Positions 6,730 to 13,981 are shown, counted from the first letter of the stretch. The stretch is 14,051 nt of DNA from Phycisphaerae bacterium (GCA_002591705.1 PAAB01000064.1:22494-36544); one strand, 5' to 3'. A program made the numbers and translations. Notes: generated by a model not told the origin, from the letters alone.

Positions 6730-7488
6730 TCAGGGAGTTCCGCCCCGGCGTCCGCCACCGCGTCGACCACCGCGTCGGGAACCGCCGTCGGCGTACTTCA
6801 CACCGCAGCCCCAGGGGCGAACGGCACTGGGCGCGACCGTCTCGCCGGACGCGCTGCGCCGGGCCGCCTCGACGATGTAGTTCGTCGCCTCGGCGCCCTT
6901 GGTGAAGTTGCGGTCGTCGGTGAACGCACCGGCGTAGATCAGCTTGCCGTCGGGATCGATGAGGTACATGTGCGGCGTGGTCCTCGCCTCGTACAGCCGA
7001 CCGACGGTGCCGTCGTAGTCCATGAGGACGGGGATGTCCTTGTGTCCGTTCTCCTCGAGGAAGGTATCGCTCTGGGAGATGACGAAGTCCTTGGGCTGAT
7101 TGGCCGTGCTGTTGATGGTCAGGTAGACCGCATCGGGATCGATCTGCTTCATCTTCTTGATGGTGTCGGTGACCACACCTTCCTTGTAGATGTTGCGGCA
7201 GTAGGGGCAGCCCGGATTGAACCACTCGATGACGACGTAGCGACCCATGAAGTCGGACAGGTTGTGCACCTTGCCCTTGGTGTCCTTGAGGCTGAAGGCC
7301 GGGGCCTTCTTGCCCACCTCGGCCTTGGCGGGAGCGTCCTTCTTCTCCTTGGACGGGGCGGCCTCCGTCGCCGGAGGGGCCGTCTCCTTGGACGGCGCGA
7401 TGCCGGGATTCGGATTCGATTCCTGGGCGAGGGCCAGGCCACCGGCGAACAGGCAGCCGGAGAGAACGGTTACGAGGCGGATATGCAT
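6730..7488 (-). CDS. Exported thioredoxin-fold (redoxin/TlpA-like) protein with Arg/Gly tail
   Basis: A 252-residue exported thiol-redox protein. The N-terminus MHIRLVTVLSGCLFAGGLALAQ is a signal peptide with a likely cut after AQ at 22. A Pro/Ala/Lys-rich linker (about 23-58) follows. The thioredoxin fold begins near 58 (VGKKAPAFSLKDTKGK), with the redox centre CPYC at 94-97 in WFNPGCPYC, the cis-Pro motif TTPHMYLIDPDG at 171-181 and KLIYAGAFTDD after it. This layout fits AhpC/TSA-type redoxins of the TlpA/ResA group that act on periplasmic disulfides. A later Cys228 (RPWGCGVKY) may pair with another partner. The last 17 residues are almost only Gly and Arg (GGSRRGGRRGGGRRGG), unlike the rest of the protein. 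ATG 7488-7486 has GGGAG 7 nt upstream. It lies 21 nt downstream of the DsbD-like gene, probably in one operon. The substrate is not evident. Confidence 0.88.
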   Translation of the reverse strand: MHIRLVTVLSGCLFAGGLALAQESNPNPGIAPSKETAPPATEAAPSKEKKDAPAKAEVGKKAPAFSLKDTKGKVHNLSDFMGRYVVIEWFNPGCPYCRNIYKEGVVTDTIKKMKQIDPDAVYLTINSTANQPKDFVISQSDTFLEENGHKDIPVLMDYDGTVGRLYEARTTPHMYLIDPDGKLIYAGAFTDDRNFTKGAEATNYIVEAARRSASGETVAPSAVRPWGCGVKYADGGSRRGGRRGGGRRGGTP

Positions 7489-7509
7489 TGGGAACTCCCT
7501 TGTCTTCGG

Positions 7510-8349
7510 TCAGTCGGTCCCGGCGTCGACCGCCGGGGGAACGGGCATCCTAATGTCGTACGAAGGATCCTGCGGTTTCATCCCGAAAACCAGCAGACCC
7601 TCGATCACGGGTTCGTTTCCGAGTGAATTCTCTGGTTCGAGGTCCACGGGGACCACGAGTTCGAATCCCGATGCATCCCCCCGGATGCTCGGTTCGCCGA
7701 GCACCACGCCGGGTACGTCGGCGGGGATGAATGCCGGGAGGCCGGCGGGATCGATCGGTCCCGAGATCACCAGTCGGTCCTTCACGAAGGTGACCCGGGT
7801 GGACGGCCGCTCCGCGACGGGGGTGGGGATCCGGGCCGCGGCCCTCCGCATCGCCTCCGTCGGCACCGGTTTCACATGGTCGAGCAGCGAGACCCGGATG
7901 GTCGCGGTCGCACTGCCCATGAAACAGGCTTTTTTGCACGCCAACCACCGCGCCGAGACGACGAACTCGCCGGGCTCGGGCAACGGCGCCGTGTGGCGGA
8001 AGGGGATGATGAACGTCACCCGATCGGAGTACCCGTAGGTGGAACCCTCGGGTTCGTCGAAGACTTCGGGACGGGGCCATCGCATGCTTCCGATCTCGTA
8101 GCCCTCGGGCGCGTCGACCTCGATCTCGGTCGGCGCACCGCTGGCCCCGGGATGCTTCCAGTAGATGTGGTAGCCGTCGGGAATCTCGAGCGTGCACAGG
8201 AGCGTGTTCTCGTGACCGCGGGCCATCACGGACTGGCCGCTTGCGACCGTGAAGGCCAGGACGGGTGGACGCTCGGCCGGAGGCGCCGGTCGAAGACCCG
8301 GGACGCCGGGAATCCCCAGCGCGGTGAGAAGCAGCAGGAGGCAACGCAT
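7510..8349 (-). CDS. Free-standing DsbD alpha-domain-like exported protein
   Basis: A 279-residue exported protein resembling the periplasmic N-terminal domain of DsbD, which passes electrons to DsbC-type partners through a Cys pair. Seen: signal-like MRCLLLLLTALGIPGVPG, the domain opening around 50-66 (LLCTLEIPDGYHIYWKHPG), SDRVTFIIPF near 108-117, and the key block SARWLACKKACFMG with Cys138 and Cys142, which corresponds to the domain's redox-active pair region. Full-length DsbD continues with eight membrane helices and a thioredoxin domain; neither is present here, and the gene stops after the beta-sandwich. The longer frame from 8391 is less likely. ATG 8349-8347 has AAAGGA 7 nt upstream and puts the signal peptide first. 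Its 3-prime neighbour is the CPYC redoxin, which could be its electron partner. The stop is 21 nt before that gene. A weak alternative is a beta-sandwich lacking redox function. Confidence 0.82.
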   Translation of the reverse strand: MRCLLLLLTALGIPGVPGLRPAPPAERPPVLAFTVASGQSVMARGHENTLLCTLEIPDGYHIYWKHPGASGAPTEIEVDAPEGYEIGSMRWPRPEVFDEPEGSTYGYSDRVTFIIPFRHTAPLPEPGEFVVSARWLACKKACFMGSATATIRVSLLDHVKPVPTEAMRRAAARIPTPVAERPSTRVTFVKDRLVISGPIDPAGLPAFIPADVPGVVLGEPSIRGDASGFELVVPVDLEPENSLGNEPVIEGLLVFGMKPQDPSYDIRMPVPPAVDAGTD

Positions 8350-8428
8350 GCCCGATCCTTTCGCGCTCCCACGAATCACGGGGAGCCTCATACACTGTAC
8401 TCGTCACCCCGCACGGAGGCCCACGCCA
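8350..8428. promoter_or_regulatory. Short divergent intergenic region
   Basis: 79 nt separate two divergent exported-redox genes, so promoters for both must sit here or overlap the coding starts. A palindrome TACACTGTA (8391-8399) lies in the middle, and TACACT can serve as a weak -10 on the plus strand. No matching -35 was found at 17 nt, so exact promoters are not assigned. The plus-strand SD CGGAGG is at 8414-8419. Confidence 0.3.
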
Positions 8429-8863
8429 ATGCACATTCGATGGCTCGTACCGGTCCTGTTCGCCTGCTCGCTCGTCACCGGCTGCACCAAGGAATACAGC
8501 GATGCGGATCTGGTCTTCGTCACCCCCGATGAGGGTAGGGCGCTCATGGGGAAGACGGAATCCTCGCTGTTCTCCGATCCGGTCGAGAACGTCTGGGTCG
8601 ATCCCCGACGCAGCGAGTTCTACATCGCCGGTCACATTCCCGGTGCGATCAACATGCCCTTCAAGACCATCGCCACGGGCTGGATGGAGCTCGAGGCATA
8701 CGGGGTGGTCGTCGTCTACGGACAGACCTACAACGATCCCCTCGCCGAGGCGATGAGCAAGACACTCATGGAATACGGCATCAAGGAGGTCCGGACCCTG
8801 CAGGGAGGGCTCGACGCCTGGACCCGCGCCGGATTCGAACTGCAGAAGGGTCGAAAGCCCTGA
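8429..8863 (+). CDS. Lipoprotein with catalytically dead rhodanese-like domain
   Basis: A 144-residue lipoprotein. The lipobox LVTGC gives a lipidated Cys at 19 after a hydrophobic signal sequence. The rhodanese fold covers about 54-137: NVWVDPRRSEFYIAGHIPGAINMPF (54-78) matches the opening strand and CH2A-like motif, and the C-terminal LQGGLDAWTRAGF matches the closing GG-W motif. The active-site loop, which normally reads YCxxGxR, here reads VVVVYGQTYND, with Gly98 where the sulfur-carrying Cys should be. No other Cys occurs in that loop, so sulfur transfer is unlikely; a binding or regulatory role is inferred. ATG 8429 is preceded by CGGAGG at a 9-nt spacing, and no earlier start gives a lipobox. 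It is divergent from the DsbD-like gene. Its stop overlaps the apparent start of the MBL gene. Confidence 0.85.
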   Translation: MHIRWLVPVLFACSLVTGCTKEYSDADLVFVTPDEGRALMGKTESSLFSDPVENVWVDPRRSEFYIAGHIPGAINMPFKTIATGWMELEAYGVVVVYGQTYNDPLAEAMSKTLMEYGIKEVRTLQGGLDAWTRAGFELQKGRKP

Positions 8864-9780
8864 GCATCTCGATCGAACCAATCGACCTCCGGTACCTGGG
8901 CCTTCCCGGCGCCATCGCCTGCTGGCTGTGTCGCGGCGACGGGCGTGCAGTGCTCATCGAGGCCGGTCCGGCACGTTCGATGGAACAGTTGTCGTCGGGC
9001 CTGGCCGAACATGGTCTGGCGATCGAGGAGCTGGATGCATGTCTGGTCACGCACATCCATCTCGATCACGCCGGTGCCGCCGGCCATCTGGCGGAACGTG
9101 GTGTTCCGATCCACGTGCACGAGTTCGGTGTTCGGCACCTGGTGGATCCGTCGAAGCTGCTGTCCAGCGCGACGAGGATCTACGGGGCGGCGATGGACAC
9201 ATTGTGGGGCGAGACCATCCCCGCCCCCGAGGCCATGGTGCATCCCGTTCTGGATGGACAGGAACTGGTCTTCGGACCTCTTCGCTTCCGCGCCATCGAG
9301 ACGCCCGGGCACGCCCGACATCATCATGTGTTCGAACTCGATCTCGGTGACGAATCGGTCTGCTTCAGCGGCGATGCCGCGGCCATGCTGCTGCCGAACA
9401 CCGACTTCATCTCCATTCCGACCCCACCGCCGGAGTTCAATCTCCAGGCGTGGAAGGAGACCATCCACCGGCTTCGAAACGGCTCCTGGTCACGGCTGCA
9501 TCTGACCCACGGAGGATCCGTCGAGGCATCCAGTGATCATCTGAGCCGCCTCGAAACGGAGTTGGAGGAGCAGGTCGAATGGATCCGGGCGTGGTCCGAG
9601 GAAGGCATCGATCGCCGAGAACTGCATTCTCGGTACCGTCAGGCCCTAATTGAGCGTGCACGGGCCTGTGAAATCGACGATCAAACCTTCGATTCCTACG
9701 CCTCAGAGCACCTTCTGGGGATGAATATCTCGGGTATTCAACGGTGGCTGGGTCAGCAGGAACAGGAATCCGACGGCTGA
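8860..9780 (+). CDS. MBL-fold metallo-hydrolase (probable CTG start)
   Basis: A 306-residue metallo-beta-lactamase-fold hydrolase of the glyoxalase II-like group. The metal ligands are complete: THIHLDHAG (H65, H67, D69, H70), ETPGHARHH (H151), FSGDAA (D172) and LTHGG (H217). The first ATG/GTG/TTG in frame is GTG 8950, but the 30 codons before it encode SISIEPIDLRYLGLPGAIA and CWLCRGDGRA, which look like the family's N-terminal first strand leading into VLIEAGP. The frame has no other standard start before that. CTG 8860 overlaps the previous stop as CTGA and has AGAAGGG 9 nt upstream, so I take CTG as the start. That leaves a non-standard start, and GTG 8950 is the fallback. Physical overlap with the rhodanese gene argues for coupled expression. 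The substrate is unknown. Confidence 0.82.
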   Translation: MSISIEPIDLRYLGLPGAIACWLCRGDGRAVLIEAGPARSMEQLSSGLAEHGLAIEELDACLVTHIHLDHAGAAGHLAERGVPIHVHEFGVRHLVDPSKLLSSATRIYGAAMDTLWGETIPAPEAMVHPVLDGQELVFGPLRFRAIETPGHARHHHVFELDLGDESVCFSGDAAAMLLPNTDFISIPTPPPEFNLQAWKETIHRLRNGSWSRLHLTHGGSVEASSDHLSRLETELEEQVEWIRAWSEEGIDRRELHSRYRQALIERARACEIDDQTFDSYASEHLLGMNISGIQRWLGQQEQESDG

Positions 9781-9841
9781 GCATCATTTCGCTTGCCCCA
9801 CCCCATTTTCGAGCCTAATTTCAAGGGCTGGGATTTGGCAT

Positions 9842-9860
9842 TCCATTGTCAGTCCATTGT
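9842..9860 (+). promoter_or_regulatory. Direct repeat upstream of the sugar dehydrogenase gene
   Basis: TCCATTGT occurs at 9842-9849 and again at 9853-9860, 11 nt apart, so both copies face the same side of the helix. The second copy runs into TTGACC (9860-9865), a good -35 match, but no -10 stands at 17 nt, so this is a candidate operator rather than a mapped promoter. The 145-nt gap 9781-9925 is less GC-rich than its neighbours and holds nothing else I can name. Confidence 0.35.
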
Positions 9861-9925
9861 TGACCAGAGGGGTTCCAATATCCCTGCACACACCCCGCGT
9901 CCAAGCGACGCAAGGAGAGAAGACC

Positions 9926-11464
9926 ATGCTCACCCGAGCTATTGCTGGATGCGTCGTCACCGGACTCTGCCTCGTTGCGGCATCGAATCTGGACGTCAAT
10001 CGGACCGCTGGACCGAACCAAAAGCAGATTGAACTTCGCGCCCAACTCAAGCCTGCGGAGTTCCCCACCCGATCGATGGGCATCCAGACCGAACGGATCG
10101 CGTCCGGTCTGTCCCGACCGGTGTACGTCGGTCACGCCCCGGGCGACGAGTCGAGGCTCTTCATCATCGAAGCCCGCTCCGGAAGCACCGGACGGATCCG
10201 GATCTACGATCTCAACACCGAAACGCTGCTGTCGACTCCCTACCTCTCGATCTCCGGCGTCAGCACGTCGAGCGAGCAGGGCTTGCTGGGCATGGCGTTC
10301 CACCCGGACTTCTACAACGGCAAGCCGTACATCTACGTGAACCTCACGGCGAGCAACGGGGACACCGTCATCCGGCGCTACACGGCCTCGGACAACGATC
10401 CGGACGCCCTCACCGCGAGCAGTTCCTCGGCCTACACCATTCTCACGTTCGATCAGCCCTATCCGAACCACAACGGAGGCTGGATCGGCTTCGGCGCGGA
10501 TGGCTACCTGTACATCGCGACGGGCGACGGTGGTGGGGCCGGCGATACCGGCAACTACTCCCAGAACATCAACTCGCTGCTGGGCAAGATGCTCCGCATC
10601 GACATCGACAATGGCAGTCCCTACGCAAACCCCGCCGACAACGCGTTCATCAACGAACCCGGACGGGACGAGATCTGGTCGGTCGGCCTGCGGAACCCCT
10701 GGGCCTGCTCCTTCGACCGGCAGACCGGCGACCTGTGGATGGGCGACGTCGGCCAGTACCAGTGGGAGGAGATCAGCTTCGAACCCTTCGATGCCGATTC
10801 CGGTCGGAACTACGGCTGGCGATGCTACGAGGGCAACAACACCTTCAACACCAGCGGCTGCCCGTCCTCCTCGGAACTCACCTTCCCGATCTTCGAATAC
10901 AACCACAACGGCGGTCGGTGCTCGATCACCGGCGGCTACGTCTACCGCGGCCAGGACATCCCCTGGCTGCAGGGCTACTACATCTACGGCGACTACTGCT
11001 CCAGCGACCAGTACGTGTTCGCCTACGACGCAGCCACCGATACCGTCAGCGGATTCCAGGAAGTGACCGACGAACTTCGTTCGTCGGTCAACGGCGGAAA
11101 CGTCGGCAGCATCGCCCGCTACGGCGAGGACGCCCGAGGCGAACTGTACATCTGCGATCTGGGCGGCGAAGTCTTCCGGATCATCGCGGACACACCTCCG
11201 GCACCCACCGGCGTGTGCTGCTGGAACGATGCCTGCTACGTCGTCACGGAGAGCAGCTGCTCCAATGTGGGCGGCGACTACGGAGGCGACTTCACGACGT
11301 GCGGCGGCATCGACTGCGCAGCCCAGCCCTGCGACGGCGACGTCGACGAGGACGGATTCGTGAACGTGGCCGATCTCCTCAGCGTGATCGCCAACTGGAA
11401 CGACCCGTACACCGTCGACGACCTGCTCACCGTCATCGCCAACTGGAACTCCGCATGCCCGTGA
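9926..11464 (+). CDS. Secreted PQQ-type sugar dehydrogenase (GSDH fold) with dockerin-like tail
   Basis: A 512-residue secreted glucose/sorbosone dehydrogenase-type six-bladed propeller, of the kind that oxidises sugars with PQQ outside the cytoplasm. Signal peptide 1-20. Seen: SEQGLLGMAFHPDF at 116-129 (Q118), NHNGGWIGFGADGYLYIATGDGG at 181-203 with the likely catalytic His182, GLRNPWACSFD at 254-264 (Arg256), VGQYQWEEISF near 275-285 and NYGWRCYEG at 295-303. These match the known PQQ- and Ca-binding positions of the family. After the propeller comes a Cys-rich module (about 429-464; GVCC...C...C...C) and then a dockerin-like tail (471-507). ATG 9926 has AAGGAG at 8 nt, whereas a longer frame from 9857 lacks a signal peptide. 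PQQ-synthesis genes are not in the window. The substrate is not determinable. It lies 110 nt upstream of the subtilase gene. Confidence 0.86.
   Translation: MLTRAIAGCVVTGLCLVAASNLDVNRTAGPNQKQIELRAQLKPAEFPTRSMGIQTERIASGLSRPVYVGHAPGDESRLFIIEARSGSTGRIRIYDLNTETLLSTPYLSISGVSTSSEQGLLGMAFHPDFYNGKPYIYVNLTASNGDTVIRRYTASDNDPDALTASSSSAYTILTFDQPYPNHNGGWIGFGADGYLYIATGDGGGAGDTGNYSQNINSLLGKMLRIDIDNGSPYANPADNAFINEPGRDEIWSVGLRNPWACSFDRQTGDLWMGDVGQYQWEEISFEPFDADSGRNYGWRCYEGNNTFNTSGCPSSSELTFPIFEYNHNGGRCSITGGYVYRGQDIPWLQGYYIYGDYCSSDQYVFAYDAATDTVSGFQEVTDELRSSVNGGNVGSIARYGEDARGELYICDLGGEVFRIIADTPPAPTGVCCWNDACYVVTESSCSNVGGDYGGDFTTCGGIDCAAQPCDGDVDEDGFVNVADLLSVIANWNDPYTVDDLLTVIANWNSACP
11336..11458 (+). repeat. Dockerin-like tail of the sugar dehydrogenase, second loop degenerate
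   Basis: Residues 471-491 are a complete EF-hand-like loop and helix: D472, D474, D476, N480 and D483 in DVDEDGFVNVADLLSVIANW. Residues 492-507 repeat only the helix half (YTVDDLLTVIANW) and have lost the loop ligands. The two copies are close at the DNA level in ATCGCCAACTGGAAC. This is therefore one and a half repeats rather than the usual two. Confidence 0.75.
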
Positions 11465-11574
11465 ATCACGTGGGGGGGGCCCTACTGATCACCACGTAAC
11501 TCCATAGAGAACCATTCCCCTCCGATCCGGGCCACGCGCCCCGATCACTTCCCCCTCAAGAGAGAATCTCCTCC
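11465..11574 (+). other. Intergenic gap between the two exported enzymes
   Basis: 110 nt holding an eight-G run (11472-11479) within a weak hairpin, ACGTGG (11468-11473) against CCACGT (11492-11497) with an 18-nt loop and no T-run. No clear promoter is visible. The subtilase start at 11575 has only a modest AAGAGAG site about 10 nt upstream. Confidence 0.3.
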
Positions 11575-13899
11575 ATGCATCGAACATCAGCAGCTGCAGT
11601 GGCAGCCCTGATCGGACTTTCGTCCGCTTCGGGTCTCCTCGCGTCGACGGATTCGTCGCCCATCTCCATCGTTCCGGACAACAACGCGCTCGAGCACGAT
11701 CACCTTCCCGACCGTGTCTTCGTCCGATTCAAGGACCCGGAGGCCGTCAGCAACCGGTTCTCGATCATCGACGGCGTCGGGGGGCGGATCGCCATGTCCT
11801 CGCGGCTGGTGGCCGGACTGCATTGCATCGAGATCGATGGTTCCGTCGAGGAGGCGCTTCGGTTCCTCTCGCAGCATGAGGACTCGCTGCTCTACGCCGA
11901 ACCGGTGTACATCGTGCGGACCATGGACACCACTCCGAACGACCAGTTCATCGGCAGCCTGTACGGCATGCCGCAGATCAATGCTCCGCAGGCGTGGGAC
12001 GATCACCAGGGCGATCAGGAGTTCCAGATCGCGATCATCGACACCGGCATCGACTACAACCATCCCGACCTCGCCGCCAACATGTGGGTCAACCCCGGTG
12101 AGATCGCCGGCAACGGCCAGGACGACGATGGCAACGGATACGTGGACGACGTCTACGGCTACGACTTCGCCAACAACGATTCCGATCCCATGGACGTCAA
12201 CGGACACGGCACCCACTGTGCGGGCACCGTCGGAGGTGTCGGCAACAACGGCATCGGCGTCGCCGGCGTGAACTGGCGTTGCCGGCTCGTCGCGGCGCCG
12301 TTCATCGGCAGCAACGGCACGGGTTCAATCGACAGCGCCATCAATGCGGTCGAATACTGCGCGGTGAACCGGATCAAGGTCTCGAACAACTCCTGGGGTG
12401 GCGGGGGATTCTCCCAGGCGCTGTTCGACGTGGTGCAGACGGCCGGCGACGACTTCGGTCACGTCTTCGTCGCCGCCGCCGGCAACAACGGATCCGGCAG
12501 CGCCTCCTATCCCGGAGCGATGACCTGTGACAACCTGATCTGCGTGGCGGCCATCGACAGCAACGAGAACCTTGCGGGGTTCAGTCAGTACAACGCGACC
12601 CAGGTCGATCTCGGCGCTCCCGGCGTCGACGTGGTGAGCACGACCCCCAACAACAACTACAGTTCCTACAGCGGCACATCGATGGCGACTCCGCACGTCG
12701 CCGGAGGCGTGGCACTTGCGTATTCCCTGATGGGCGACGCATCGGCAGTCGAGGTGAAGGACCTCATCCTCTCCACGACCCGCCCCATCTCCTCACTGTC
12801 CGGTCGATACGTCACCGGCGGTGTCCTCGATGTCGAGGCGGCCCTGGATTCGACCTTCCTGGGACCGCAGGTCACCTTGCTCTCGTCGGTCCCCTCGGAA
12901 ATCGATCCCGGAGACGCCCTTTCCGTCCTGGTGCGGATCGACCCCCGCGAAGACGCCCTGGTGGGTGATTCGGTGAAGGTCCGGTACCGCTACAGCGGCG
13001 GTCTGTGGGGACAGCTCGACATGACGAAGAACGGCCCCGGATTCAACTGGAGCGCGACCCTTCCCGCCGTGGAATGCGAGGACAACCCCGAGTTCTACAT
13101 CTCGTATGAAGGACAGACCGCGGGTCAGGCCACGCTCCCCTCCGGTGGAGCAGACAATCCCTACCGCATGCTGGTCGGAAGTCTTCTGGTCGCCTACCAG
13201 GACAACGGGCAGACCAACAACAACTGGACCGTGACGAGCAGTTCGACCGACGGCCAGTGGAACCGGGGCGTTCCGGTGAACTGCGGACGCGGCGATCCGA
13301 CGTCGGACGCCGACGGCTCGGGTTCCTGCTGGCTGACCGACAACTCGGCGGGCGACTCCTGCAACAGCGACGTCGACAACGGATCGACGACCCTGACGTC
13401 CGGCGTCATCGACCTCGACGGCATCGATGCTCCGATCCTTTCCTACTCCCGCTGGTTCCACAACAGCTACGGTGACAACTCGAACACCGACACGCTGGAC
13501 GTTGAATACTCCGTCAACGGCGTGGTGTGGAACACGCTGGAGACCGTCGGGCCCGCCGGCTCGGAAGTCAACGGTGGTTGGATCGACGTGTCCTGGGATC
13601 TCCAGGACATCATCGGCAACGCGACCCAGATCCAGATCCGGTTCACCGCCAACGACGTGGGCACCAACACCCAGTCGGTGGTCGAGGCTGGAGTCGACAA
13701 TCTGGTCGTCTCGGCCGTCGACTGCGACGATGTCGTGGTCGTACCCGGTGATGCCAACGGCGACGGAGCGGTCGATGTCAACGACATCCTCGCCGTCATC
13801 GCGGCCTGGGCCTCGTCCTGCGACAGCTGCCCCGAGGACCTCGACGGCAGCGGATTCATCGACGTCAACGACCTCCTGCTGGTCATCGCCAGCTGGTGA
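11575..13899 (+). CDS. Secreted S8 subtilisin-like serine protease with dockerin-like tail
   Basis: A 774-residue secreted serine endopeptidase. Signal peptide about 1-23 (AAVAALIGLSSASGLLAS). Residues about 45-115 (VFVRFKDPEAVSNRF... LYAEPVYIVR) look like an I9-type propeptide. The catalytic core carries Asp156 in IAIIDTGIDYNHPDL, His211 in NGHGTHCAG, the oxyanion Asn304 in AAAGNNGSG and Ser369 in YSGTSMATPHVAGG, so the full triad is present. A Gly/Asp-rich insert (NGQDDDGNGYVDD, near 180-192) lies between D and H and is common in this group. After the protease come a short beta domain (about 430-535) and a jelly-roll-like region (about 537-715). A dockerin-like pair ends the protein at ASW. 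The gene starts at ATG 11575, 110 nt after the sugar dehydrogenase. A strong terminator follows at 13925. The target protein is unknown. Confidence 0.93.
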   Translation: MHRTSAAAVAALIGLSSASGLLASTDSSPISIVPDNNALEHDHLPDRVFVRFKDPEAVSNRFSIIDGVGGRIAMSSRLVAGLHCIEIDGSVEEALRFLSQHEDSLLYAEPVYIVRTMDTTPNDQFIGSLYGMPQINAPQAWDDHQGDQEFQIAIIDTGIDYNHPDLAANMWVNPGEIAGNGQDDDGNGYVDDVYGYDFANNDSDPMDVNGHGTHCAGTVGGVGNNGIGVAGVNWRCRLVAAPFIGSNGTGSIDSAINAVEYCAVNRIKVSNNSWGGGGFSQALFDVVQTAGDDFGHVFVAAAGNNGSGSASYPGAMTCDNLICVAAIDSNENLAGFSQYNATQVDLGAPGVDVVSTTPNNNYSSYSGTSMATPHVAGGVALAYSLMGDASAVEVKDLILSTTRPISSLSGRYVTGGVLDVEAALDSTFLGPQVTLLSSVPSEIDPGDALSVLVRIDPREDALVGDSVKVRYRYSGGLWGQLDMTKNGPGFNWSATLPAVECEDNPEFYISYEGQTAGQATLPSGGADNPYRMLVGSLLVAYQDNGQTNNNWTVTSSSTDGQWNRGVPVNCGRGDPTSDADGSGSCWLTDNSAGDSCNSDVDNGSTTLTSGVIDLDGIDAPILSYSRWFHNSYGDNSNTDTLDVEYSVNGVVWNTLETVGPAGSEVNGGWIDVSWDLQDIIGNATQIQIRFTANDVGTNTQSVVEAGVDNLVVSAVDCDDVVVVPGDANGDGAVDVNDILAVIAAWASSCDSCPEDLDGSGFIDVNDLLLVIASW
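13744..13896 (+). repeat. Dockerin-like double EF-hand tail of the subtilase
   Basis: Two calcium-loop/helix repeats close the protein: PGDANGDGAVDVNDILAVIAAW (724-745; D726, N728, D730, D734, D737) and PEDLDGSGFIDVNDLLLVIASW (753-774; D755, D757, S759, D763, D766). They are separated by a Cys pair (CDSC, 749-752). The second ends exactly at the stop. The pattern is the type-I dockerin-like tail common in Phycisphaerae exported proteins. Confidence 0.85.
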
Positions 13900-13924
13900 A
13901 TCGTTGCTGAAACCGAGAATTCCG

Positions 13925-13959
13925 CCCGGCCCGTCCCCGTGACGGGCCGGGTTCTCTTT
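13925..13959 (+). terminator. Intrinsic terminator after the subtilase gene
   Basis: CCCGGCCCGTC (13925-13935), loop CCCGT, GACGGGCCGGG (13941-13951): an 11-bp perfect stem followed by TTCTCTTT. It starts 26 nt past the subtilase stop and is followed by the tRNA promoter. Confidence 0.9.
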
Positions 13960-13981
13960 GGGTCGGGGGAGCGTCGGGTTC

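Noticed and set aside
9654..9687. A hairpin near the end of the MBL gene (GGCCC ... GGGCC).
   Set aside because: It lies within a normal coding stretch, has a long loop and is likely chance in GC-rich DNA.
11468..11497. An intrinsic terminator after the sugar dehydrogenase gene.
   Set aside because: The stem is only 6 bp with an 18-nt loop and no T-run follows. I treat it as an unassigned hairpin next to a poly-G run.
9926..13899. A cellulosome or other named degradation system.
   Set aside because: There is no cohesin, scaffoldin or glycoside hydrolase in the window; only the dockerin-like tails are seen.
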